This document shows, piece after piece, positions 1-8,500 of a stretch of 33,592 bases of DNA (its first letter is position 1; each line of letters begins with the position of its first letter). Below the pieces are notes generated by a model. That model was not told the DNA's origin. It searched no databases and was given only the letters and a program-made list of their open reading frames with translations. Position numbers and translations under genes: made by a program. The stretch is taken from the NCBI GenBank assembly GCA_019090895.1, contig JAHRVB010000231.1, positions 1 to 33,592 on the forward strand, read 5' to 3'. This DNA comes from Kangiellaceae bacterium (lineage in GTDB: Bacteria; Pseudomonadota; Gammaproteobacteria; Enterobacterales; Kangiellaceae).

Positions 1-30
1 TAATCCATTAATCCATTAATCCATTAATCC
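1..30. repeat. 8-bp tandem repeat (TAATCCAT, about 3.75 copies)
   Basis: The window opens with perfect consecutive copies of TAATCCAT running to position 30. The array may extend beyond the left edge, so its true copy number is unknown. It lies about 90 bases upstream of the first gene. A short perfect array like this can vary in length by strand slippage. Confidence 0.85.
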
Positions 31-119
31 GTGGACACAGAGCAATTTAGTTGATTACTTGCACCCACAAGAATAAAAGATTAGGATAATTTTCTACATA
101 GAAATAAGAATCAAACATT

Positions 120-575
120 ATGGCAAGAATAGTTTATGTATCAGGTACATTCGATCTTTTCCACAGCAATCACCTTAGAATGATTGAGTACGGTAGAGGG
201 TTAGGCGACACCTTAATCGTAGGAGTGAGCACAGACGAGCTAGTTTGTACTTACAAGAAACCGCCCGCAATTCCCTTTGAAGAACGAATAGAGATTGTCA
301 AAGCGCTTAAGTATCCTGATGTTGTCATTCCTCAACATTCATTAGAACACACTCAAAGAACTCAAGACTTGAATATGGACGTTTTTGTGGTTGGCGATGA
401 TTGGCGAGGTAAATACGATTACCTCAAGGAATTAGGAGTTAAGGTCTTTTACTTCCCATATGGAAGAGGAATAAGTAGTTCAAATCTTAAGAAACAAATA
501 TTTCAGGATTACGAACAAATAGTTGCCGGTAGTGATAATCACGACAATCCGAGCCCACAGAAAAAAGAAGGTTAG
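120..575 (+). CDS. TagD-like glycerol-3-phosphate cytidylyltransferase family protein
   Basis: This 151-residue protein is a single-domain nucleotidyltransferase of the TagD/Gct type, which makes CDP-glycerol from CTP and glycerol 3-phosphate in the cytoplasm. Visible family marks are GTFDLFH near residues 9-15, VGVSTDE near 34-40, the PFEERIEIV segment near 52-60, GDDWRGKYD near 92-100, and GISSSNLKK near the end, which corresponds to the GISTT motif of TagD. The catalytic HxGH motif reads HSNH, so the usual glycine is asparagine. The core is about the usual TagD length plus a short polar C-terminal tail. The next gene begins 4 bases after its stop, so the two are very likely co-transcribed. 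Two TagB/TagF-like transferases nearby support a CDP-glycerol or similar CDP-alditol product. Substrate identity is inferred. Confidence 0.85.
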   Translation: MARIVYVSGTFDLFHSNHLRMIEYGRGLGDTLIVGVSTDELVCTYKKPPAIPFEERIEIVKALKYPDVVIPQHSLEHTQRTQDLNMDVFVVGDDWRGKYDYLKELGVKVFYFPYGRGISSSNLKKQIFQDYEQIVAGSDNHDNPSPQKKEG

Positions 576-579
576 TAAG

Positions 580-1188
580 ATGAAGACAATGCTTATTACA
601 GGTGGAAAAGGAGATCTAGCTGTTGCCATTCAATCGAAATACTCAGGTACAATGAAAATTTATGCGCCTTCTTCGCAAGAGCTTGATGTTTCCAATAAAG
701 AACAAGTAAGAAACTATCTAAACAATAAAAACATTGATCTGCTGATTAATAATGCAGGCACTATTCATCCTAAACCCATTCTCGAAAGCGACGAACAGTT
801 ATGGGAGCGAGATATCCAAGTAAACTTAATAGGAGCCTATTTTGTAACCAAGAATGTTCTAGAAAAAAATAGAAAAGCTACTATTATAAATATTGCATCA
901 ACCGCTGCTTTCAATGCCTATTCAAACTGGTCTTCGTACTGTGCATCTAAGGCGGGATTAGTTACTTTTACAAAGAGTTTGGCCAACGATTGTTTTGAGG
1001 CGTATGTTCTTTGTCCAGGAGCCGTACGCACGAAGTTCCGCGATGGACTAGGACTAGATAATTCAAATGAAATGGACCCGACTGTAGTTGTTGAGCATTT
1101 GAACAACACTTTAATAGGAAAATATAAGCCCGGTGATGTGATTTTCTTCAGAAAAAACGAGGTCATTGTCAATCCGACGTTTAGATAG
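580..1188 (+). CDS. short-chain dehydrogenase/reductase (SDR) family protein
   Basis: This 202-residue classical SDR is an NAD(P)-dependent oxidoreductase. The dinucleotide-binding loop TGGKGDLA is near residues 7-14, NNAG is in the expected place after strand 4, and the catalytic Ser plus YxxxK appear as IAST and YCASK. CPGAVRT follows, as is usual in the family. I start it at ATG 580 because AGAAGG ends 8 bases upstream and the longer reading frame from 523 would overlap the previous gene. The 4-base gap to the TagD-like gene indicates one transcript. Its substrate is not readable from sequence. A role in making or modifying the alditol precursor used by the neighbouring cytidylyltransferase is a reasonable guess only. 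Confidence 0.85.
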   Translation: MKTMLITGGKGDLAVAIQSKYSGTMKIYAPSSQELDVSNKEQVRNYLNNKNIDLLINNAGTIHPKPILESDEQLWERDIQVNLIGAYFVTKNVLEKNRKATIINIASTAAFNAYSNWSSYCASKAGLVTFTKSLANDCFEAYVLCPGAVRTKFRDGLGLDNSNEMDPTVVVEHLNNTLIGKYKPGDVIFFRKNEVIVNPTFR

Positions 1189-1203
1189 ACCTAAAATTAA
1201 TAC

Positions 1204-2223
1204 TCAACGCCAATAGCTTAGCTTTCTTCGGAGCTTAAGATTACGAAAAAAATTGAATGGTTTTCTTCTAGAATCATAGCCTTCCTTAAGAGCGTTTTGA
1301 ACTGCATCTAATACTCGTATTGATGATTGTCCATCAGTGAAGGGGTGCAATTTCTTATTTTCATATTTTATCTGCTCGAGTAGCGAAGAGCTGCCTTGCA
1401 AAGCTAACTCTAAAGACCGTTGTAGTTCTACTGGGTTTGTAAAATTGATCAAATATTCACCTGGTTGTTTATTCTTAAATGTGACAGCAGGTTTATCTAG
1501 AAGTAGGAACTCACTTATTATTGATGAGGTATCCGATAACAACACATCTGCTCTTTGAAGCAGCGGCAAACAGCTATCTATCTTAACCAAAGTAAAATTT
1601 TTATTAGTAATTTTTTGATATGGTGCTATCCAGTCAGCGTTCATTTTGGGATGAAACTTCACAATCCAATGAAAAGATCCTAATTCAACCAGTTTTTTAA
1701 TCTCTTCGAACAATTCTACTGCACTGGTCAAATTAGGAGAGAAGGTAGGTGCGAATAGTACAACTGGTAATTGGCTTTCTAACTTAAATGGTTCGGTTTT
1801 GTATAAGGGATCTAGTTTTGGCCAGCCTGTTTCAACAACTTTAAAATACTTATGCATTTTTTCTAATTGTTTAAACCGAGTAGTCGTTAGTTCACCATGC
1901 GTACAATAAAGGTCAAAAAAACCTCTAATACGAAAGTGCCCTTTCTTCTTCCACTCCAATCCATGAAAAACTTGTACTTTCAAACCTGGAACAAAGCGAG
2001 GAACATGGTTACCTGGTACGAAAATAGCATCCGGAGAGAACTTTTTAATATCATCAATTGAATTTAATCGCTTTTCATCCGAAGAAAAATTCTCTAGATT
2101 TACTTTAGCACCTTCGACAAACCAGTAGCATTCGTCACCTCTAGCAACGATTTCTTCTTGTAGCGGTCTAAGAATTTCGAATGAGTAGTTTTGCGTTATG
2201 TATAAAAGGTATTTCATTCTCAT
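1204..2223 (-). CDS. CDP-glycerol glycerophosphotransferase family protein (TagB/TagF-like)
   Basis: This 339-residue protein resembles the GT-B catalytic domain of TagB/TagF, which moves glycerol phosphate from CDP-glycerol to an acceptor at the inner face of the membrane. Visible marks are FHGLEWKKKG in the first half, ETGWPKLDPLY, LFAPTFSPN, VKFHPKM (the HP motif) and LLSDTSSIISEFLLLDKP near the C terminus, the last being the family's nucleotide-binding signature. It lacks a signal peptide and obvious membrane helices. ATG 2223 was chosen over a TTG at 2229 and an ATG at 2217; no strong Shine-Dalgarno decides this. It lies 28 bases downstream of the HIT-cytidylyltransferase gene on the same strand, so precursor synthesis and transfer are probably co-expressed. 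It converges on the SDR gene, leaving 15 bases between them. The acceptor is unknown. Confidence 0.83.
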   Translation of the reverse strand: MRMKYLLYITQNYSFEILRPLQEEIVARGDECYWFVEGAKVNLENFSSDEKRLNSIDDIKKFSPDAIFVPGNHVPRFVPGLKVQVFHGLEWKKKGHFRIRGFFDLYCTHGELTTTRFKQLEKMHKYFKVVETGWPKLDPLYKTEPFKLESQLPVVLFAPTFSPNLTSAVELFEEIKKLVELGSFHWIVKFHPKMNADWIAPYQKITNKNFTLVKIDSCLPLLQRADVLLSDTSSIISEFLLLDKPAVTFKNKQPGEYLINFTNPVELQRSLELALQGSSSLLEQIKYENKKLHPFTDGQSSIRVLDAVQNALKEGYDSRRKPFNFFRNLKLRRKLSYWR

Positions 2224-2251
2224 TGACAACCATAAAGTAACAATTAACTAC

Positions 2252-3130
2252 TTAAGAGTTATTGTCTATATCTAAATTCAAACTTTGTTTTAGTACAGTA
2301 GAACTTACATTGGGCGTATAATCAAAATAAACCATTTCACAAGTTACCTCTGGGTATTTTCCGCGCCAATCCGAACCAACAGAAATGGCATTGATACTAT
2401 ATTGATCGACTATCGCTTGTTTGTCTTTATTAATTTGCGGTATGACTTCATCTACATACTTGTTGGCTTCAAGAATAGAAATTCTTTCCTCAAACGGAAT
2501 TAAAGGTGGTCGCCCTTTAGATTTGATTATTACTTCATCAGTCGACACTCCGACTATTAGATAGTCGCAGAGCTCTTTTGTTTTCTTTAAAATATTCAAA
2601 TGACCTTGGTGAAATATATCAAAACAACCTGAAGTGTACATTCTAACAAATTTCTTCTTCGAGTTAATTCTAGATTCTTCATCTCTGTTTATTTGATAGA
2701 CAGAAAAATCATTACGAAGCGTTTTCAGTAACTCTTGCTGATATACATCGCCCAACTTAATATCGTGTGACAAATCAGGTGGTGTCGGCCAGCTCTTATC
2801 AATATACGATTGATCACAAAACTCTACAGCTTGCTCATAACGTGGAATAACGTGAAAATGGACTGCAGGATCAACCATCATTAACATCAAATAGTTTATT
2901 TTTGAATAATTAAAGCGATGCCCAAGAATTTCCTCGATATCTTGAATTACAACTGATTTCTCAGTCATTGCTGCACTCGAAATATCCGAATATTTCTGTA
3001 CACTTTCTTTACAGACTAACACTAAAGAACCGATGCTCGGTTGCATCGGACGCAGTAAAAGATGCCAGTGCTGATAAGATTTAATGAGCGATTCTGGATA
3101 ACCGAAATTTTGAAGAGTCGTACTAGGCAT
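2252..3130 (-). CDS. fusion of HIT-superfamily domain and TagD-like cytidylyltransferase
   Basis: This 292-residue protein has two domains. Residues about 15-110 look like a HIT nucleotide-hydrolase/transferase domain: LLRPMQPSIGSLVLV, then KINYLMLMMVDP and the histidine motif AVHFHVIPRY. The canonical HxHxHxx has Ala in place of the first His but keeps the middle His (the nucleophile position) and the third. Residues about 160-285 form a TagD-like cytidylyltransferase with a normal HQGH motif in CFDIFHQGH, GVSTDE, PFEERISIL and GSDWRGKYP. The first half could hydrolyse or transfer nucleotides while the second charges an alditol phosphate with CMP; this coupling is inferred. It starts at ATG 3130 with a weak GGA upstream. 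The domain transition lies inside one uninterrupted frame, so the fusion is not an artefact of my reading. Confidence 0.82.
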   Translation of the reverse strand: MPSTTLQNFGYPESLIKSYQHWHLLLRPMQPSIGSLVLVCKESVQKYSDISSAAMTEKSVVIQDIEEILGHRFNYSKINYLMLMMVDPAVHFHVIPRYEQAVEFCDQSYIDKSWPTPPDLSHDIKLGDVYQQELLKTLRNDFSVYQINRDEESRINSKKKFVRMYTSGCFDIFHQGHLNILKKTKELCDYLIVGVSTDEVIIKSKGRPPLIPFEERISILEANKYVDEVIPQINKDKQAIVDQYSINAISVGSDWRGKYPEVTCEMVYFDYTPNVSSTVLKQSLNLDIDNNS

Positions 3131-3198
3131 TTTGAAGTTCGTTCCAATGTATTTAGGTGAATTTTAAGGAATTACCCCCACCTAGTCTAGGCAATTGA

Positions 3199-3228
3199 TT
3201 GATATATCCCCGGTAGGTAAGTTAATAT
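3199..3228 (+). promoter_or_regulatory. candidate sigma70 promoter for the second TagB/TagF-like gene
   Basis: TTGATA (3199-3204) and TAATAT (3223-3228) are separated by 18 bases. Transcription would start near 3235, just upstream of ATG 3255. This supports ATG 3255 over the TTG at 3195. A perfect palindrome CCTAGTCTAGG lies at 3181-3191, immediately upstream. Confidence 0.4.
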
Positions 3229-3254
3229 TACTTTTTTATCGTTTCGGTGCGCTA

Positions 3255-4328
3255 ATGTTAGTTGTTTTTGATACAGTCAATGTCTACTACTTGCCCCAGT
3301 ATACTCCCATTATTGACTTGCTTAAGCAAAAAGGACACCAAGTTAAGCTCGCATGTTATAAGAATAAGAATAAGAAAGCATCATTTGAAGACGTTGTGGC
3401 TAAAATGCAGCTTGAGTGCTTATGGGTTGCTGATGATAATGACGCTCTAAGCCACTATATTCAATTAAAACCTGACTGGATTATTTTTGGTAACGCTTTT
3501 CGACATGTCGACGAGTTAGCGACAAATACAAAAACAGCACAAATTGGCCACGGTGTCGGCCCAAAGCCCAGTTATTATCATAAATCGGCAATTCCCAAAA
3601 CAGTACGCTTCATGGAAGGTAGCCTCCGACTGGAGACCATCAAAAACCTCTACCCTGATGATCAATTCGTTCAAACTGGTTTTAGCAAATTGGACCCCAT
3701 TTTTAACCAACAAGAAAAAGGGCTTGATTACTCTGAACTTCAATTAGATGAACAAAAGCCAACCATATTATATGCACCTACTTTTAATCCTAGCTCGCTA
3801 GAGCGATTTCCTAATAATTGGCCAGAAGATTTTAGTGACTACAATATTTTGATCAAGCCTCATACTTTTACCTATACTCGTGCTCGATATAAGAAACAGC
3901 GAGATAAACTTAATTGTTGGGCTCGATTTGCCAATACATACATCGCGAGTGAGCAGGATTTATCATTATTACCGTTTATGCAAAATGCAGATATATTACT
4001 CAGCGAAGCGTCAAGCACTCTATTTGAATTCGCTGCCCTTGATAAACCGGTCATCGTATGTAATTTCTTCAAGTTGAAGTGGTCGTATAGAGGTCCGCTA
4101 AAATATCGTTTCGAGAATCGATTTGGTAAAGATAACGTTCTTTACAAGGACATAGGTTTGCATGTTAATTCATACGGCCAGCTTTTAACGGCCATTCCCG
4201 ATCAACTCAATAATCCGGATCAATATCGCACGAATCGCCTGCGATTCACCGAAGACCACATAGGTCCTACCGATGGAAAAGCATCTCTGAGAATTGTTAA
4301 GTTTTTAGAGGATTCAATAAGTCGCTGA
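3255..4328 (+). CDS. CDP-glycerol glycerophosphotransferase family protein (TagB/TagF-like), second copy
   Basis: This protein has 357 residues from ATG 3255, and the start LVVFDTVNVYYLPQ fits the first strand of a GT-B fold. Family marks include GHGVGPKPSYY, QTGFSKLDPIF, ILYAPTFNPSS, LIKPHTFTY (where the usual HP reads PH) and LLSEASSTLFEFAALDKPVI near residues 260-280. That last motif parallels LLSDTSSIISEF in the transferase at 1204-2223, so the two are distant paralogues rather than recent duplicates. The frame can be extended to a TTG at 3195, but a plausible promoter lies inside that extension. The gene is divergent from the HIT-cytidylyltransferase fusion and convergent with the GT-B gene at 4380-5435. 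One transferase could prime and the other elongate or decorate, as TagB and TagF do in Bacillus; this is inference. Confidence 0.82.
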   Translation: MLVVFDTVNVYYLPQYTPIIDLLKQKGHQVKLACYKNKNKKASFEDVVAKMQLECLWVADDNDALSHYIQLKPDWIIFGNAFRHVDELATNTKTAQIGHGVGPKPSYYHKSAIPKTVRFMEGSLRLETIKNLYPDDQFVQTGFSKLDPIFNQQEKGLDYSELQLDEQKPTILYAPTFNPSSLERFPNNWPEDFSDYNILIKPHTFTYTRARYKKQRDKLNCWARFANTYIASEQDLSLLPFMQNADILLSEASSTLFEFAALDKPVIVCNFFKLKWSYRGPLKYRFENRFGKDNVLYKDIGLHVNSYGQLLTAIPDQLNNPDQYRTNRLRFTEDHIGPTDGKASLRIVKFLEDSISR

Positions 4329-4336
4329 ATCGAGTT

Positions 4337-4363
4337 CATTGCCTCTCTATGGGAGTCGCAATG
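4337..4363. repeat. REP-like palindrome between convergent genes
   Basis: CATTGC (4337-4342) pairs with GCAATG (4358-4363), with a further CTC/GAG pairing inside. Read on the minus strand it starts GTCATTGCGACTCC and closes with GGCAATG, the general form of dispersed GTCATTGCGA-type palindromic elements. It sits exactly in the 51-base gap between convergent genes, so it may also act as a bidirectional terminator or mRNA-stabilising hairpin. There is no T-run. Confidence 0.5.
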
Positions 4364-4379
4364 ACAAACTGGGATCCAC

Positions 4380-5435
4380 TTAGCGAGCAAGCAACGTTTG
4401 AATATCGGAAAGCGCTTCGGAAACACCTTTGGTCGGTTTTAGCCTTGCCATTTCATCGACTAACCTTTGGGACATTTCTGGTTCGAGTAGCAGAAGAGTT
4501 TGTTCACACACTGATTTCGAATTAATTTCAGCCTTTAGAACCAGGCCGTGTGCCGCACAACGATTCAATCGATCGGGTTGATCTTTGGAAACCGCAACGG
4601 CTACTGCAGGTTTGTGCATTTCAATCGCTTGTAATAAGGTTGACCCTGCGGAAAGAACTCGCCCCCTCGCATGGCTCAGTAAAACTAAAAACTCTTTTGT
4701 AGAGACATGCGATAACGCTAGAACTTCATCTATTTCAGGGACTTCATTAGGATAGTGGGGGCCAAACACCATTAGAGTTCTTAGTTTTGTTTTGAACTGC
4801 ACTTCTTTTGCCGCTTCAAATAGCAAGTCGCTTGCTAACTCTCCAGCAATCTCATGTCCTCCAGAACCGGCGCTGAACAATAGATAGTTTCCTGACTCTA
4901 ACTCAAATTTGTTTAACACTTCCGTGGAATTAACGACTTCAGGTAAGATGGGGCCGATATTCTTAGGAGGCGCTTTACCCGACAATGATAGTTTTAGTCT
5001 TTCTAACCAACTGAGCGGTTTAATTGCAAATTCAGGTTGCACCACCCATTGCATATCGCAGAAAAGTAAGCGGCGAAGCGAAAGACCTCGGGCCCTCTTT
5101 TTACGATGTTGTGAAATGAAAATGACTTTCGCACCCATTCTTTTCGCATAGACAAATTGTTGCGCTCTTCCTGCACAATCAAAGATTACAATGTCGGGCT
5201 TAATCTTTGAAATTACGGACTTTACCAAAGGGGTATCTTTGGTTGCTGAATAATCTGAAAAGTGAGTATTGTAGGCACAATTAGCCGCGGACTTCATGTT
5301 TCTGTTTAAGATAAAGTGGATGGTCGCTTGTGGCAATCGTTTGTGTAGTGCATCAGCAATGATAACTGATCGTGTGTATTCACCAACTCCAACGCTGGAA
5401 GACACAGGCACAAATAAAACGACCGGATTTATCAT
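4380..5435 (-). CDS. GT-B fold glycosyltransferase or nucleotide-sugar hydrolase, PseG/MurG-like
   Basis: This 351-residue protein has the layout of PseG/SpsG and MurG-type GT-B proteins. The N-terminal loop VSSSVGVGEYTRS is followed by IADAL, comparable to the GxGHxxR region of PseG. The middle has IVIFDCAGRAQQFVYAKRMG. The C-terminal nucleotide-sugar site region shows LLFSAGSGGHEIAGE and VLSAGSTLLQAIEMHKPAVAV. No signal peptide or membrane segment is seen. I cannot tell transferase from hydrolase: the SAGSGGHE segment suits either. I start at ATG 5435 rather than a TTG one codon upstream. Its place beside two TagB/TagF-like genes suggests it builds or modifies the sugar that carries the glycerol-phosphate groups; this is inference. 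Confidence 0.65.
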   Translation of the reverse strand: MINPVVLFVPVSSSVGVGEYTRSVIIADALHKRLPQATIHFILNRNMKSAANCAYNTHFSDYSATKDTPLVKSVISKIKPDIVIFDCAGRAQQFVYAKRMGAKVIFISQHRKKRARGLSLRRLLFCDMQWVVQPEFAIKPLSWLERLKLSLSGKAPPKNIGPILPEVVNSTEVLNKFELESGNYLLFSAGSGGHEIAGELASDLLFEAAKEVQFKTKLRTLMVFGPHYPNEVPEIDEVLALSHVSTKEFLVLLSHARGRVLSAGSTLLQAIEMHKPAVAVAVSKDQPDRLNRCAAHGLVLKAEINSKSVCEQTLLLLEPEMSQRLVDEMARLKPTKGVSEALSDIQTLLAR

Positions 5436-5511
5436 CAATGATTATTCAGCGGAGACAAGATACAGCAATTCTATCGCAACTAGAACAGATTAGTTATTAA
5501 AAAATGTAAAA

Positions 5512-5538
5512 ATATAGGCGATATCTTTCTACCTATAT
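5512..5538. repeat. inverted repeat in the spacer upstream of the GT-B gene
   Basis: ATATAGG (5512-5518) and CCTATAT (5532-5538) form a perfect 7-bp inverted repeat with a 13-base centre. It lies in the AT-rich 148-base spacer between the SNF2 helicase gene end and the GT-B gene start, both on the minus strand. It could be an operator or a weak hairpin; nothing else in the spacer is recognisable. Confidence 0.4.
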
Positions 5539-5583
5539 GGTATTCAATAATTAAAATTCTTATAACCCGCACTGCGTCGTCAT

Positions 5584-8500
5584 TTAAAAACCATCGATCG
5601 GTTGAAATAATGCTTGCCAATCTTCGGTTGTTAAATTCATGGTATCCAACGACTCTTGGTCATAGAGACCTTGAGCCAATTTATGTTTTTGTAGTTGCAT
5701 TTGCTGTATTTTCTCTTCTACTGTTCCTTTGGTTATAAGTTTATAAACAAAAACAGGTTTGTCCTGACCGATTCGATATGCTCTATCGTTAGCTTGTTGT
5801 TCTGCTGCAGGGTTCCACCAAGGATCATAATGAATAACGGTATCAGCTGCTGTGAGATTAAGACCAACTCCACCCGCTTTAAGGCTGATCAAAAAGATCG
5901 GAATCTGAGATTTCTGAAACTGCTCAACTAATTCACCACGATGTTTACTCTTACCGGTCAACATCAAAAATGGTAATTCTAGCGAGTTGAGCTCTTCGGC
6001 AATAATATCTAACATGCTAGTAAAGGATGAAAATAATAAGATTCTGCGTCCTTGTTCTACCATGGTTGGTAGTCTATCTTTCAACCAGCTAATTTTGGCA
6101 GATGAATTAATTTTTTGTGCTGATTCCAATTTAATTAGTCGAGAATGACAACAGACCTGACGCAATTTAAGTAACGCATTGCCAATTAGAAATTGATTGC
6201 GATTCTTGGTTTCCAGTGACATTGCTTTATCGACTTGCTCCATCATTGAAATACGGATAGTTTCGTAAAGATCTGCTTGTGACTCTTCAAGTTCAACGAG
6301 AGTGACCATTTCAGTTTTACTCGGCAACTCCTTTGCTACTTCTGTTTTCGTCCTTCTTAACATTAAAGGTGCCACTCGTTTAGCCAGCAATGTTTGTCGG
6401 TGATAATCCTGATTTTTCTCAATTGGCTGACGATAAAGTTGATTGAATTGATATTCACTGCCCAAGAATCCAGGCATCAAGAATTGAAACAGTGACCATA
6501 GTTCTCCAAGATGATTTTCCATCGGCGTGCCGGTTAAGCAGATTCGTTGATTAGACCGCAATTCATTAACCGCACTCGTGATTTTACTTCGAGTATTTTT
6601 AATAACTTGAGCTTCATCTAAAATGACTAGATGAAAACAAGTCTTTATTAACTTGTTGATATCCCGAAGTACCAACCCGTAACTCGTTACCACTAAATCC
6701 ATACTTGGAATTTTAGCGTACAATTCTTGTCGTTTACCGCCGGCTAGCTTCATAACTTTTAATGACGGTGCAAACTTGCGAGTTTCTTGCTCCCAATTAG
6801 AAAGTAAAGTAGTTGGGGCTATCACTAGGCAAGGAGATTTAAGGCGCCCTTCTTTTTTCTCCACCAAAATATGAGTAAGGGTTTGAATGGTTTTTCCAAG
6901 CCCCATATCATCAGCTAGAATCCCACCGAGATGATGTTTCTTAAGAAATTGTAGCCAATTAAGTCCCGCATGCTGATAATCCCTCAATTCCCCGATTAAC
7001 TCTCTGGGGATAGTAATGGATTTTACCCCTTTGTCGCTGGCGAGTTGTTTAGCTCTCTTAGCAAGATTTTTACCATTGATCCAATTGAGGCTGCCTGATT
7101 TCTCGGCTGATTTTTTTGGTCGTCCTTTTTTCGTTTCTAACAAGGGTAGTAAACGACCAAATTGGCTTTTTGGTAGTCGTAAACGATTATCACTATTCAG
7201 GCTTTTTTCATCACTCAATTCAACAAAAGATGAAAAGATAGACTTAACTCGCTCTTTTTCTAAAGAAAGCGTTTCACCACTTTCCAATTTTATTTGGATT
7301 CTAGCGTCTTTTGAAGATTCGGAACGCGAATCAAATACCAACTCTTCGCGGTGAATTAGTGAAACGATATAAGGCATTAAATTGATGGATTGTCCTTTTA
7401 CCTTCACGCCCACTTCTATATCGAACCAATCAAAACCTTCTGTTTCGACAGGTTCTGGAATTAGTTCTTCGACATCCGAAAGTAAATTTAGCTGCTCTGG
7501 CTCTTCAATCTCTTTACGGGATTTTCGCTTCGGTTTTCTTTTGGTCTTAATCGTTGAATCCACGCCCTCGCGAACATCAATATACCAATCATCAATCGCA
7601 ATTTGATTCAACCGAAAGCCCTTGTCGATTTCAATCTTCCAGCCCAATTCAAATAACCCATTTAATATTGGAAGCATATGACTGAGATGGGAATCGAATT
7701 CACGATCACCAAAATGAAATTTCTCTGTGATAGGAAGCTGATATCGAGCTTCAAGTACTTGAAGGTTTTCTATTTGAACCAAAAAGTCCGCTAACTTCTC
7801 ACTGAATTCTCGTTTAGCTTCTCTTTCTAAAACTAAAGGAAGAAGGTTCTTCAAAGAGAATTCTTTGCCGTTCACTAAAAAAGCGATTTTTGCAATATCA
7901 AACGAGTAAACGTCTTCCCTTCGCCAAGGTACAACAGTTTCCGTACTGGTTACTTTCATGATCGGTTGAATATCGAACACCCGTTTATTCATCAGTTGTC
8001 TAAATAACGTCTTACTTCTTTCTGCTGCTTCGTCAAATATTTCAATAATCGAATTGTGCTTTAAGTCTAAAAAATAGTTTGCGCATATTTTGTCGAGATC
8101 AATCGGTTGATTATCGCGCCAAAAATTGGGGTTTCTAGCTGAGAGACTTAACGAGGCGCGATGACTTGATTGCCAAAATAATCTGCCAGATTGCGACAGA
8201 GTACGAATCATCCGATTACCAGTGCGATCGACATTTATAACAAATTGGTGTGGCTCCAGACTCCCAGCTCCCTCATCATCGTTGTTTAGTGACAGCGCAT
8301 TCAGAGTGCATCCCATTTTTTTATGCACAAAATAGAGAAGTTGTTGATCCGCTAAACTAAAAAACTTAGTGTTCTTTTTGCCAAACAGTTCGGAATCGAT
8401 CGCCTCTTTTAGATTGATCGGGTTCTTGAGTTGATATTCGGATTCCTTGGTTAAATAAGCTTTGTAAACTTCAACGACCCAATTGTGTTCTTTTTTCTGT

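Noticed and set aside
3195..3254. Longer N terminus of the second TagB/TagF-like protein from TTG 3195
   Set aside because: A plausible promoter with its -10 at 3223-3228 lies within it, and the GT-B fold begins naturally at ATG 3255.
7016..7354. 112-codon plus-strand open frame inside the helicase gene
   Set aside because: Low-complexity Ser/Leu/Phe composition typical of an antisense shadow of a Lys/Glu-rich coding region.
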